The position numbers and the translations under genes are program-made. The notes beneath the pieces were generated by a model. That model did no database searches, was not told where the DNA came from, and was given only the letters and a program-made list of their open reading frames with translations. DNA of 64,000 nt from Tetranychus cinnabarinus (lineage: Eukaryota; Arthropoda; Arachnida; Trombidiformes; Tetranychidae): NCBI GenBank assembly GCA_022266195.1, contig WHVY01000001.1:12090001-12154000 (forward strand), in the 5' to 3' direction. Below are positions 1 to 12,052 of the stretch, piece after piece; positions within the stretch are counted from its first letter, which is position 1, and each line of letters begins with the position of its first letter.

Positions 1-3000
1 CGTAGGTACCAATGTTAGATGGTTATGGAAGTAATTGGATTAACCAAGAAAAGTATATTTGAACAGTCAATAGTTGGATTGAAAACTGACTTGAGGCTTG
101 ATACAATAGCTTATTATTGGAGCTTTAGTAGAGATAGCTACGAAAATCAACAAACCTACGAGAAATCCTGTGTTTATAATAACGTGCCACATCATAGCAT
201 GAGAAGTGAGAACGATAGAAAAAGCAAGCAACCTTACACCATCCAGAACGGGCATTCGCAATTCTGGATCCGTTTTACGGAAAAGACTTTTGACACTTTT
301 GATTGCTGAAAAGTGGTGGATCCAGAAAAGAGACGATTTTTCTTGTGATTGGTTTTTTAAATCCATGAAAGTTCCCAGAACGACAATGCAAACTAGACCG
401 ACCAACAGCCAGCTAAAGGAGAAATTAAATTACATTCATTATAATACAATAACTAATCATTATGTTCATTCAATACCATTAATACTTAGGTTGTTACTAA
501 AAAGACACAATTAACCGAAACGTCACATTTATGCATAAATTGTGCATTTGTGCATTTACACAAATGGTCGATTAGATGAAAGGTACTCGTTCAGTGGTGA
601 TCTCATTGACCCTAGTTTAAGTTTTGTTGATTATCAAACACGAATGGTTAACATATTGAGAGAAATTAATCGAATTGCAAAAGAAATTGTAAGTTATGTT
701 TAAACTATTTTGTTTGTTTGTTGCTAAAAAGAAGCTTCTAACACATTTATGTTCAAATTGCAACAAAATTACGCAAATTGACGCGAAAAACGGGTTAAAA
801 TTGGCTAAATTACAAAATTAGACTCTGTTGGTTTGTAGGCAAATAAAAACTGAGTCCATTTGTGCGATTTAAAAGTTTCCCTGATCATCAGTTCTCGTTT
901 AAATCGAGTCCAAAGTTGAAACTTCAAGCGCCTTTTTCTCAACTATGGAAGCAGATATTTTCATGATATGCATTTCGCTGATGTAACTTTTGGTGATCAA
1001 CAAGAAAATGAACTAATTTTGCTAGATAAAATTTTCTGTTTCTGAACAAATAGATAAGTTCGATTTTTAGTAAAACCTTCCGTTCTGTGTAACCGAAAGA
1101 TAAAGAGAGCTGAAACTTATTCTTCGTCCATAAAACTTGTTGGTACTCATGATGGATTGAACGTTTTTCCCAATTCATTGACAATTCTCTTGAAAAACGG
1201 CCATTGCTTTAAAACTTTGCGTCTCGATACTTCGAGAATGACATCACTTACGAGCGTCATTCTTTCACCAATTTAATCCTTTACTAATTAATAATTCAAT
1301 ACAGCCATAAAACTTTTCATAAGAGCATTTTGGTCATGATTTTTGGCTGGTAAATATACGAGAAACAACTTATTAAACAGACAAAACACATCTCAACCAG
1401 TTTCTTGGTAAATAAACCAACTTTCTGGTTAAACTTGCAAATGAAACGCAAAGAGTGATGCCAAAAACTCGAACATTTGAGTGACAGAGTTGACACTTGA
1501 TGGGATTTGTAGGGACATAAATGCTGCGTTCATTGGTGTTATTTAATAAGTCATCCGATAAACAGTTTTCAAGAAAATTGAGGTCAAATTTGAAACTTCG
1601 GTGGCCTTTTGCACAATTATGGAAGTAGATTTTTTCATGAAACTTATTTCTCTTATGTAACTTTTGATTGCCAACTAGAAAACGAACTTATTTTGCGAAA
1701 TAAAATTTTCTAGTTCTGAACAAATAGATGAGTTCGATTTTCAATTAAACTGACCGATTTCTGTGGCCTAAAAAGTTAGAGAGCTGAAACTTATTATTCT
1801 TGGATAAAAATTGATGCCACACATCAACAATTAAATACTTTTTCCAATGAAATGACAGTTCTCTTGTTTTTGGCCATTAACCTAAAAAGTTTGAGCCTCG
1901 ATATTTCGATAAGGACATAACCTGAAATCACTATTCTTCCGTCAAACTTTAACTTTCATTATGGGCTATAACATGTTGAATTTTGAAATTAGTCAAGATC
2001 CTGCAAAAAAGGTTAGACCATTTTATAACTTGGGTTGACAGATTTGTGTTTCTGTTTAAAAATTAAATGGCTACTTCAGCTAAAATCTTAAGTGTGAGAA
2101 TAAAATGCATTATTAATTGAATTAGATCAGATTTTATTCAGCATTCAATCATATTATATTAAAGTCAGTAATTAAATCAAATGTTTACTGGAAGAATGGT
2201 GATCTTAGATGATGTCATTCTCGAAATATTTTGGTTCGAAATTTTCAGACCGATGGCCAAAATCAAGAGAATCGTTGATGGATTGCAAAAAATAAGCAAC
2301 CCATGATGTGTAACAGTAAGTTTTATGTATGAATATTGAATTTAAGCTCGCTAACTATCACAGTCACAGGAATCGGTCGATTTAACTGAAAATCGAAGTG
2401 ATCTGTTTTACAGAAAACAGAAAAGTTTTTATCACAAAATGAGTTCAGTTTCAGGTTAATAACCAAAAGTGACATCATGACAAAAAGTTGTATGAAAAAA
2501 TCTGCTCTCATGATGGTACAAAAGGCTAACGATGTTTTAACTTTGACCTCGATTTTCTCGCAAACTGTCGACCAGTAAAACTTTTAAATTGCACGAATGG
2601 ATTCAGCTTCTATGTCTCTACAAACCGATCGAGTCTAAATTTGAAAGGAATTGATTTTTTCCCATTTCCGGCCATTTGTTTAAGCAAGTTTATACATTCT
2701 TGTCCAAATCTGTTAATTGTATCTTTACAGCAGCAACCTAATACTTACAATAAAATTTGTTGCACTTGACTTGCTGACGTTAGTCTTTCAATAAAATTGG
2801 TTTTAACATCACAGGAATGGATATCAACTAATCTCCATGAATAATCATTAAAAGCTATTCAAGTAAAAGTAATGAACAAACATTAAGATATTACAGTCAT
2901 TAAGTAAATGCTGGCCAAAAGGAAATTGTTTAATAACTTTTGTCTTGGAATACCTTGAGTTATTATTTGTTGAACATCATTTTGTGAACAAACTGAAGGA

Positions 3001-3801
3001 ACACAAAAACCAACTTTAATTGTAAAATTGTATTTTGAATCAAAATAGTGAGGATATAGTTGACCAAGGATTTGACCATTTATGGATAAATCAGGTTCAA
3101 ATGATGTTAAACAATATTGTCCTTTAACAGTTTGGTCATTTGTTTGATCATCTTTGTTATCATAAAATGCTGAAAAGCTGAGGCATGTATCATAAGAACC
3201 AAAAGCGGCATAGTTTCCATCGAGAAAGTTATTGGGTCGAGATCCAGATAACGATAAAACTAGAAAAAAAACGTTTACTTAAAACTAATTGTGTTTCAAT
3301 ACAATAATGACGGTAATAGCTGACGAACCAAAGTATCTCAAGACTCTGACTGAACCATAAGAAAATTGCTTGATCGTCATCGGAATGCTAGTTACCGAAA
3401 TGGTTTAGAAAGGCAATACTAAAATATGGAAATATAATCAATACAATAAATTGATTTCGAAATGCAAATACTTAAAAGTATCCAGGAAACTCAACCAAAA
3501 TTTCCAATGTTAAAGAAACATTTCGCTACTTACATTTGAATGCCGAGGGTTGACCTTTAAATGATGATTCAATGAGCTTATTCAAATGAGATGAACATTG
3601 GTTTGAAACATTATCCAACGAATTATCTGAATTGATTATATAATTCCAAAATACACTAGAAAATCCTGAAGTTATAAGATGAATTTGTCTATCAATTAAA
3701 GTTGAATTTACATATTTATTGGTTGAATTTTCACTTAAAACTCTTGGAATGATGTTGCCACAAAGAATCGAAAAAAGAGATAAAATGTTGCAAATTTTCA
3801 T
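1..3801 (-). CDS. NRF-6-like acyltransferase copy 1, 5' part (partial at window edge)
   Basis: This is the 5' part of a nose-resistant-to-fluoxetine-like membrane acyltransferase, whose 3' exons lie beyond the left edge. Exons read on the minus strand are 3534-3801, 2954-3259, 2749-2854 and 156-412, and the frame is open across all joins. Exon 1 gives a signal peptide (MKICNILSLFSILCG) and exons 1-3 give the cysteine-containing lumenal NRF domain. Exon 4 gives the first membrane helix (VGLVCIVVLG) and the start of acyltransferase family 3. A start 57 bases upstream would add 19 residues but would bury the signal peptide, so 3801 is preferred. Intron 3 is 2,336 bp against 81 bp in copies 2 and 3, because it carries a transposon. 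The four exons show no break, so this may be a working gene. Family membership is firm; the substrate is unknown. Confidence 0.85.
489..2738. mobile_element. Mutator-like (MULE-type) non-autonomous DNA transposon
   Basis: A 2,250 bp insertion sits in intron 3 of NRF copy 1. It is flanked by a perfect 9 bp target duplication, TAATACTTA, at 480-488 and 2739-2747. The empty site in copy 2 reads TAGTACTTA. The left end (GGTTGTTACTAAAAAGAC) and the reverse complement of the right end (GGTTGCTGCTGTAAAGAT) form an imperfect terminal inverted repeat of about 27 bp. Removing element plus one target copy leaves 77 bp, close to the 81 bp of the uninterrupted introns. Internally a repeat of about 300 bp occurs directly at about 895-1250 and 1570-1930 and inverted at about 2200-2580. 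No transposase is visible; the only open frames are short and unconvincing. A 9 bp duplication with terminal inverted repeats fits the Mutator superfamily. The superfamily assignment is inference. Confidence 0.8.
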
Positions 3802-5331
3802 AATTAATTGACACTGAGGTTTATAATAACAAATAGTCAATAATAGAGTTCTGTTCAAGCCTAGAGAATAAAGAAAATTGTTGAATTGTTCATTGCTGCT
3901 GATTCATAAGGGTTTAAAGGAAGTTTAAATTCAAATCAGAATGCAAAACTACATCTAATAAGTTAAAAATTTTCCATTCCCAAGAATCCAGCTTTTATCT
4001 TAATTACGACACCGACTCGCACCTTTTTTATTGTTTTATAGCCCTCAGTTGAAGTGAAAACTGTCCTCTTTTAGATGGAACCCTGTTCCAGTGCTGTGAC
4101 AAGGAAAATTGGTGAATTTGATGAAAGTAATGCGCAACAAGCAATAGCTGTTTATTGACCGGTGCTCATCGAAAAGCGTTAATTTTCATTATTCATTGAT
4201 GTAATCAACCTTGAAGATGGTGCATGTTATATCCTGTAAATTTTTACACAAACATGTTATGCAGCCTCTTTCCGTAATCAATAAAACCTATTATCAATCA
4301 AGAATAACAATATCAAGAATATTCTTTCGATTCCTTTCTCATCTACTCTGAACTCTGTAACTTTTTTCTGTCATTTAACTTGGGATCAAAAATTAATTTT
4401 GAGATTCACTGTTAATGCGAGTAAATCGCTTTGAGCTACTTGAAATTAATCACTTGAAATAAGAAAATTTTAAATGAATTTAATTGCTATACAAGTTTGA
4501 TTTGTCAAATGAAGTCACAGTGATATATGTAAGGACATAGGTTAATGAGTATATTTAAAAGTCGAATAGATTGAACGATTGGAAGGTTGAAGTGTTTATT
4601 ATTACTGATAAAAAGAGTTGAAATGAATACATAATGGCATGCAAATGAGAAGGGTTTTTTCATTGATTTATTAAAAAGGAAATTGGTGGATTTGATTGAA
4701 AAACGCAATTAACGAAATTATCAGATGTCCAACGAAATGATTTAGAGTCCGTTTGTCAATGGTTTAATAAACCTTGAGGGATGTTGTTCCATTCCGCATT
4801 AGCATTTGTTTTAATCTTTTCTTATGTGCACCGAATCCGATGATATCTAACTTATGAGCATTAATCGACTTGAAAATCACCGTTAAGACGAGTAAATCGC
4901 CTTGAGTTAAATTGAGCATTTAATCAAATAAAGATGCAAATGAAGGTTCGTTAAGGTAATCTGATTGAAAACCTGACTTTAATACAAATTTAAGGCCGCA
5001 TCAAGGGTACATGCAGGAAATGAGAGTACCTTGAAATAAATTAGCTTATTCACACTATTAGTATACAATCAGTATCATCATCTTCATCATTCCGATTCAA
5101 AGATCATTGTACGAAATTTTATCAACCTTGTGTCTCAAAGACCTAAGCAATCTTAACTAACAAGTTAAGATTGTTAGTTGTAAGACTACTCAATATAACA
5201 ATCTACAAGTTTGGATTGAGTTGAATCTGTTTTACCCAGAATTGAACGTGATTAAGAAATTGATAGAAACAATTGTAATTATAACAAACAAACAAACTAA
5301 AGTCAGTTTAAAAGTCACCATTACAATAAAT
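3802..5331. other. Intergenic between NRF copy 1 and copy 2
   Basis: There is no convincing gene here. About 4.65-5.0 kb resembles the region upstream of copies 2 and 3 (shared blocks near 9.66-9.98 kb and 16.25-16.57 kb), so an older duplication joined copy 1 to this family. The resemblance stops near 5.0 kb, and this spacer lacks the secreted-peptide gene found upstream of copies 2 and 3. Confidence 0.6.
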
Positions 5332-5351
5332 ACTAGATCGAAGTTAAACGC

Positions 5352-8300
5352 TTACGAAGAATGGGTTTTGGCTTTGATTTTTCTCTTTGATGAAATGTAG
5401 TTGATTCTTTCAACGGGACCAATTACCAGAATATGGAAGAAGAAACCAAAAAATATCGTCAAAGTTATCAAAGAAACTATTTGGATTATCTGTAAGAGAA
5501 GTTGAATTCATGATAGTTAAATAATACTGAATGACGAATAAAACTCAAAGATAACTTACATAACCAAATAAATTAGATGGAATGGACGATCGTAAACTTG
5601 TGAAGTACCAGGCATAAACAACGGAGTGTACAAAGAAAGCAGGTCTTGTTACTCTTACAATAAACTCTAATGGGTCAACTTTTCTTATCTTGGAACTATG
5701 GTTTCGATTAATATTAATCTCCGTTTTGTCCAACAATTCTGAATTATTATTTAATATGGCAATGGTATCCTTATTAGGAGTTGAAAATTGTGGATCACGC
5801 TCTTCCGGGTAAATGTACATATCAATCGATTTTGATTGCGCCAGAAATAATCTAAATCTTCTTCCATGATGCAGCAAGAATGAAAAGCACCACAAAGCGA
5901 CAGTAAATTTACTTAAACAAATATAAATCACTGTAGTGATGGTTCCAATTTTCATGCCAAAACAATTCCAAAGGGATGAACTTAATAATGTGAATAGCAA
6001 TAACGCATATACCCATATTTTGTCATTAGGGAACATCTTAATAAAGAAAAAGAAATTTAGTCTTTCGATCTGGTTGAAATTTAGTTAACCAACCTGTTTG
6101 ATCTTAGCTTCGTAATTACCAGCCAAGATGACAACCAGTAAAATGCCACAGAAATAATGACAAATACGGGCTTCAGTTGAAATGTAATAATGCTCAGCCC
6201 GGTGTATGGTATCTCTAAAAATAACAAAATGTCACCTTAGATGCGCCATTTCAAAGAGATTACTCATAATACTCACCTGAAACCTTTTGAAACCGCAAAT
6301 ATATTAACAATGAGATTCCTGTTCAAGAAAATCAGTATAACACGATATAATCCAAATATAACTGTTAAGATATTGAGTGTTAATCCTAGACGATAGTTGC
6401 GTTTATAGATGTAAACCAGAATACAAGCCAATGCAAAAAGTTGCCATTCAACTGCAAGTGACCAAGTCGAAGATGCACACTGGAATAAAAAGAGTTATTT
6501 ACATTTACAATGTTAGATCAACTGAAATCCAGAAAAGGCTTATTGTTAAACAAATTACAATTTGCAATGGATGAGAGTTATTCTGGATATGCAATATGGT
6601 CCTCCAAAAATTATTCACGCAAATATTTGCTCTGTATCGGTTGATTGACTGATAAATTGGTCCAGATCCAAAAAGTGGTAAAATGACTTCTATTGCCATT
6701 GCTGGGAGCAAAATAGGAACCAATCTGATGAAATTAAAGGTTGAAAATTTTGATTAAAATTGAATTAAGTTATTGTTTTACAACTTACAGAGCAGCTCGA
6801 CGGAATATGGATTTCAAATATTCACTAACTGGTGTTGCGGGTTTCATTTTCCTAAACAAAGTCGTCGCTGCATTCACACCACTGAAAACATTGAAGAGAG
6901 TACAATAAGACAAGATGTTATTTTTGTCAACAAGCAATTGTGATTAAAATTAAGACATGAAACTAACCCAAGACAAAACAGACCCTCTACTATCCAGTCA
7001 TCAATGAAGGGTTGCGAATAAATTTTTGAAGGCAATTCCTTTAAGTACTCATAGTCCTCTGAAATTATAAAGGTCACATTAAAATAATCAGTCGTTGCAT
7101 GAGGATAAGTTAATTGTTTGGATTAAGTTAGATTGAATGACTTTCTGCATTAAAATGGCTTATGAGAGCTTTAAAAAATCAACAAACCCATAAGAAAAGC
7201 TGCATTTATAATAGTGTGCCACATGACAGCATGAATAGTCAAAACACAAGTTAATACAAATAATCGTAAACCATACAGAACGGGTATTCGTGTTTCTGGA
7301 TCTGTTTTACGAAAAAGACTTTTGACACTTTTGATCGCTGAAAATTGTTGGATCCAGAAAAGAGATGATTTTTCCTGGGCTTGGTTTTTTGCATCTATGC
7401 AAGTTCCCAGAACGACAATGCAGACTAGACCAACCAACAGCCAGCTAAATGCGAAATTAAGTTATATTCAGTGAAATGGTACAATAATTGATATTTATGT
7501 TCATTTAAATACCATTAGTACTTACAATAAAATTTGGTGCACTTGACTTGCTGACGTTAGTCTTTCGAGAAAATTGGTTTTAACATCACAGGAATGGACA
7601 TCAACTAATCTCCATGAATAATCATGAAAAGCTTTACAGATAAAAGTAATGAACAAACATTAAGATATTAAAGCCATCAAGTCAATACTGACTAGATAAA
7701 AATCTTGTAATGAATCATTAATAATATTGTCTTGGAATACCTTGAGTTATTATTTGTTGAACATCATTTTGGGAACAAACTGAAGGAACACAAAAACCAA
7801 CTTTAATTGTAAAATTGTATTTTGAATCAAAATAGTGAGGATATAGTTGACCAAGGATTTGACCATTTCTCGATAAATCAGGTTCAAATGATGTTAAACA
7901 ATATTGTCCTTTAACTGTTTGGTCACTTGTTTGATCATCTTTGTTATCATAAAATGCTGAAAAGCTGAGACATGTATCATAAGAACCAAAAGCGGCATAG
8001 TTTCCATCGAGAAAGTTATTGGGTCGAGATCCAGACAACGACAAAACTAGAAAAAATTGGTTAATTTATTAATTGAAAATGGCGATTTGATTGCATTCTA
8101 TCTTGAAATGAAATGATATTATTGTTTTCAGTATAATAACCAACATAATTGTGTACGAATTTATTCAATGATGAAGGCTAAACAACAAGGAAGACTAGCT
8201 GATTAACACCAAAATGCTATTAGTTTATTTCATGAGGACTTTGCAATCGAATGAAGTTTTAATGATGTTTTGTTCTTTGACCAATTGTATTTTTATTAAT

Positions 8301-9319
8301 AACAAATTGAGCCCCCGATCATGGCTGATCGTAAATTTCTTTTCACTGAATCCGATAAATTCAATCCACATTTAAAAATCATTGTCAATGAGAAAAACTA
8401 AAAAATTTTCGTTAATTCTGAGAGTTGCACAGGTGAAGCATCAGATATTTAACTTACTCTTTGCTCGAAAGATATTACATATAATAGTTTTACATATACT
8501 CCTAACCCAACAATAAACCATCTGAATACAAAAAAGCGTTATTTGCTGATTTGACGTTTAAAACAAATGATCTTAACAATATTTGCTCAGAAGTGAATCA
8601 GGTTACAAGAAATTGCCTCAGTTTAAGCAATTTAGAAAGGGACTCACTAAAACCCGAAAATGGCCAAAATTGGTTAGGAATGGCCAAAAAGGGCCAAGAA
8701 CCAGAGAAACCACTAAATGGCCAAAATATCCATTTTCAAGATAAAATTTGAACATACAGCAATGATATTTCAAAGTTTTATGACGCTAATTCAAGCACAT
8801 CAGATTTTATTAATTATGCTAATTCAATTCCTCACTATAAAAATCAGTGTTAATCGAGAAAATTCATAGCTCAGTTGATTGCGCTACTTTGGTTCAAACT
8901 TTTATTGCTGAATATTTAAGTGAAACAGATATTTGATTATTTTTTGTGATAAGCATATTTTATTTTGAAAATGGATATTTTGGCCCTTTTTGGTCTTTTA
9001 GTAAGTCCCAAACCAAAACTTCCAATGCTAAAGAAACATTTCGCTACTTACATTTGAATGCCGAGGGTTGACCTTTAAACGATGATTCGATGAGTTTATT
9101 CAAATGAGATGAACATTGGTTTGAAACATTATCCAACGAATTATCTGAATTGATTATATAATTCCAAAATACACTAGAAAATCCTGAAGTTATAAGATGA
9201 ATTTGTCTATCAATTAAAGTTGAATTTACATATTTATTTGTTGAATTTTCACTCAAAACTCTTGGAATGATGTTGCCACAAAGAATCAAAAAGAGAGATA
9301 AAATTTTGCAAATTTTCAT
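5352..9319 (-). CDS. NRF-6-like membrane acyltransferase, copy 2 (complete)
   Basis: This is a complete nose-resistant-to-fluoxetine-like acyltransferase of 741 aa. Minus-strand exons are 9052-9319, 7741-8046, 7526-7631, 7188-7444, 6968-7058, 6789-6881, 6559-6724, 6277-6479, 6094-6214, 5560-6036 and 5352-5489. A signal peptide covers residues 1-23 and the lumenal NRF domain runs to about 226, with motifs such as FGSYDTCLSF and VGFCVPSVC. A first helix lies at about 227-241. Acyltransferase-3 helices follow, with the start motif IPVLYGLRLFVLTCVLTIH near 280 and the family signature CASSTWSLAVEWQLF at 430. The C-terminus is lysine-rich (SSKRKIKAKTHSS). C. elegans NRF-6 and NDG-4 affect drug response and lipid or yolk handling; the acyl substrate is unknown. 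Splice phases agree throughout. The gene is head-to-head with secreted peptide gene A. Intron 1 is enlarged to 1,005 bp by repeats. Confidence 0.92.
8639..9009. mobile_element. Short inverted-repeat element in NRF copy 2 intron 1
   Basis: The ends GGGACTCACTAAAA (8639) and, reverse-complemented from 9009, GGGACTTACTAAAA form terminal inverted repeats. Inside both ends is a matching block around GGCCAAAATATCCATTTTC, so the arms can fold together. The flanks share only AAA, so the target duplication is uncertain. The right part of the same repeat survives in copy 3 at about 15015-15113 and 15551-15600, split there by a younger MITE. Copy 1 lacks it. It is probably a non-autonomous DNA transposon of unknown family. 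Confidence 0.55.
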
Positions 9320-10820
9320 AATTAGTTGAAACTTCAGTTGATTATAAAGTTGTTTCCTTCTGATCAACTTTAGGGAAAGTTGATTAAAGACAATTGTATT
9401 GTTGATTATTAATTATACAACCGGGTTTGATTAAAAAAATAATAGTTAAATTAAAATGTAAATGCAAAAGAAGTGATTTGTCGTCTTGTTGTTACCAAAG
9501 AGTAAATCAAAGGATTTGATCAAAAGACGCACTCGAAACGCAGTAAATTTAATTTGTAATGATAAAAAAATGAAATGAAAGGTAAAACGAATGTAAAATC
9601 ACATGTAAATAAGAAATGATTTTTTATTTCATTGAGTTATTTTAAAATTGAAGGAAAAATTCGGTGGATTCGATTAAAAAGCGCAATAATTTTTAATCTG
9701 TCCAACAAAATATAATTCAATTTTCAATGGTGTCTTCAGCCTTGAGGGATGTTTGAGTTTCCGTATTAGTATTGCTGCCTCGTGTACGTTAAATCCAATG
9801 GCTTCATTTGTTATTTAACTTGTGTACATTAATTAACGTTAACATTACTGTTGATGCAAGTAAATCGCCTGGAGTCAATTCAGCTAATTGAATGAAATGA
9901 TCAAATGAAAAGTTTTGTTAAGGCGAGTTGATAAAAGATTTGAAACCTGATTTCAATACAGTATTTAGGTCGCATCAAGGCTAACCACAGCGCGATCCTA
10001 GAGGTTTAGGTTAATTTTAGTAAACAATTTGATCAAATCTCTTGAATCAATTATTCAAAAGGGCGTAATAAGCTACTTTTGGGTTTGATTTTAACAAAAC
10101 CCAAGTGACCTGTTTTGAAGTACCAGAAAATTTATCCTTAAAATTATTACACTATTCAACATAAGTAAGGTGAACCTTTAATCTGTTATGTCTCGTGAAC
10201 AACTTGACTAACAACCAATTAAAGCGCATATAAAGATTCTTCAGAGTTTCCGCATTCTATCGGTATTGTGTTTTGATTAGCAATTGATAACAAAAATGAT
10301 ATCACTGCATAAGACCTAAAAAATATGTTGCCAGCTTTATTGAAATCCCATGTTCCACACAGGGCCGTGAGTGATTGATATTATGCATTCAAACATATCA
10401 TACATGTAAAACGAATCATACATTCGTCAGCGGATTGAGAAATTGAATTTCTGGTCCATTCATTCACCAAACTATGCATATCATTCTAAAACCTGTAAAA
10501 TCTGCTCTTCATCGACCCAGTAGGAGTAAATAAACGACGCAGCATTAGCAAATGTTAGAGGTTGTATAAAGATTTTATAGGTAGACTATTTTGTGGTTTC
10601 TGATCTCTTGTAAATAAAATAACATTCTAGCTAGTCAACAACCCATTGAGCATATATTTTGCTCTCTTTTTATCTCAATTTAGTTTGATTTATGTTGATT
10701 CATCAGTAATATGTGGTAACAATTGTTGATTCATTAGTAACTAAACACAGACTATGCTGATCATATTAAATGAACAATTAGAAGAGAATCAAATCAATAT
10801 TTGTACAGATAAAAGCAGAG
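9320..10820. other. Head-to-head spacer, NRF copy 2 / secreted peptide A
   Basis: This spacer of about 1.5 kb lies between two divergent start codons (9319 minus, 10923 plus) and is conserved almost throughout with 15912-17455. No open frame with a recognisable product is present. It presumably contains the 5' regulatory DNA of both genes. Confidence 0.6.
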
Positions 10821-10857
10821 TATAAAAAGACATCGAAAATCAAGAAACGTTATCAGT
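10821..10857 (+). promoter_or_regulatory. TATA box and initiator of secreted peptide gene A
   Basis: TATAAAAAG begins at 10821 and an arthropod initiator TCAGT lies at 10853-10857, about 32 bases downstream. This is the normal spacing for a focused core promoter. The ATG follows about 66 bases later. The arrangement is repeated in copy B. Confidence 0.75.
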
Positions 10858-10922
10858 TGATTCTTCAAGCTCATAGATTTATTTTGTTTTCAATCATAGA
10901 ATTAGTAAACGATTAAGTTAAA

Positions 10923-11129
10923 ATGCAATTGACAAAAATTGCAGCCCTCTGCTTCTTTGTTACTCTTGTTTCTTTGTTCGGCCTGGTAAGCGCTCAATGT
11001 TTCGGCAGTCTCCCATCTGAGGTTGTGGAAAATTTAAAAGCTCGAGGTCAAAAAGGTCCCTTCCCTTGCAGCAGCGAACCTGAAAGCCAAGGACTTGCTG
11101 GTGGCTCCTTGATTCCGAAACTGATTTGA
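10923..11129 (+). CDS. Small secreted two-cysteine peptide A
   Basis: A single-exon gene encodes 68 aa. A hydrophobic signal peptide (MQLTKIAALCFFVTLVSLFG) ends at about residue 24 (VSA|QCFG), leaving a mature peptide of about 44 residues. That peptide has only two cysteines, in QCFG and PCSS, separated by about two dozen residues, and a Gly/Pro/Ser-rich tail ending PKLI. A TATA/initiator promoter lies upstream and a polyadenylation signal AATAAA lies at about 11217. I do not recognise the family. Its paralogue at 17554 shares the signal peptide and both cysteines, but only about 24 of 44 mature positions. It is probably exported from the cell; any role in saliva, cuticle or defence is speculation. 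Confidence 0.8.
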   Translation: MQLTKIAALCFFVTLVSLFGLVSAQCFGSLPSEVVENLKARGQKGPFPCSSEPESQGLAGGSLIPKLI

Positions 11130-11515
11130 ATCTAATGGAGAAATTTTCATATCCTTACTTTCAATCCTTGTTAGATATCTGTAATTTGATTCATATAAAA
11201 AATGTGCATCTTGAAAATAAAATAATGTTTAATTAAATAAAAAAATATTTGTCTGGTTCATTTAAATTAAATATTGGCTCGCGAAACCATTTTGAGGTCT
11301 CATCAAGCTTAATCATGAGAAACGGCCTTAGTTGCGATCTTTGGACACACTATAGTAGGTCAGTAGATCGCTCACCAGAATAACAGCGTTAGTAACGAAT
11401 TGAAACTATCGTAAATGCAAGATTTACAGAGCATTTCAGCTATTTCAGCTTTATTAAATATTTAATGTCCAAAATAAATACATATTTTAATGGAATGATT
11501 TTCAAATAAATACTA

Positions 11516-11524
11516 TTTTCGCGC
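11516..11524 (+). promoter_or_regulatory. E2F-like site, duplicated MCM6 promoter
   Basis: TTTTCGCGC matches the E2F consensus TTTSSCGC. It is the duplicated copy of the site at 18151 and lies about 300 bases upstream of the truncated MCM6 fragment, so that fragment kept its promoter DNA. Confidence 0.45.
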
Positions 11525-11819
11525 TTACTTTATGGTTGGATGTCAGAGTAGCATTAGGTGTGTTATTTAGCATTAGTTAACCCCAAAATGAAACAATAAC
11601 TGAATGCCTTCTGTTTTCTTTTAAACTTTAAAGGGAAGAAGTTATTTCATGTCATCTTTTTAATTCGTTTAATTACGGTTTAGTGATCAATATTAATTAC
11701 TTGGTTTATTTTTATCTGTTGTGCGTCAAACACACATTCTAGTTTTACCGGTCAAATTTTCAAACGCTAGTGCCTTTTATATTTTTAAGTGATTTTATTG
11801 TAATCCTTTTTTGGCAAAC

Positions 11820-12010
11820 ATGGATGTTGCTGACACCGTTATTGGTCAAACAATTCAAGTTAAAGATGGTTTAGGAGAAAAGGTTCAAAAATTATTCAAA
11901 GATTTTCTCTCTGTCTACTCTGATGATCCTGATTCAGACACCGTGGTGTGTTGCTGACACCGTTATTGGTCAAGTTAAGGATTATTTAGGAGAAAAAGTT
12001 CATTTAAAAC
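11820..12010 (+). pseudogene. Truncated MCM6 5' fragment (duplication remnant)
   Basis: From the ATG at 11820 the sequence matches the first about 119 coding bases of the real MCM6 at 18457 with few changes, then diverges abruptly at 11938. A second, shorter copy of the MCM6 start follows at about 11947-12008, missing nine in-frame bases (ACAATTCAA). The frame from 11820 runs 44 codons, reading MDVADTVIGQTIQVKD and ending in a stop just past the break. All of the zinc-finger and AAA+ parts are absent, so it cannot act as a helicase subunit. It sits immediately beyond the 3' end of NRF copy 3 and marks the junction of the tandem duplication. Confidence 0.88.
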
Positions 12011-12052
12011 CATTTAATGAGTATACCGAAAGACTAGATCGATGATAAACGT

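Larger units (their letters stand above)
5332..11938. repeat. Segmental duplication, left unit
   Basis: This is the left unit of a tandem duplication of about 6.6 kb. It contains NRF copy 2, its 5' spacer, secreted peptide gene A and the first about 119 bp of MCM6 coding sequence. It matches 12040-18575 nearly end to end, with offsets of about 6.6-6.7 kb at every shared landmark (NRF stop, NRF start, peptide ATG, MCM6 ATG). The right end breaks inside MCM6 exon 1. Confidence 0.85.

Noticed and set aside
939..1184. 81-codon minus-strand open frame in the left insertion
   Set aside because: It lies inside the internal repeats of the transposon, its repeat partner at 1.6-1.9 kb does not keep the frame, and it has no transposase motif.
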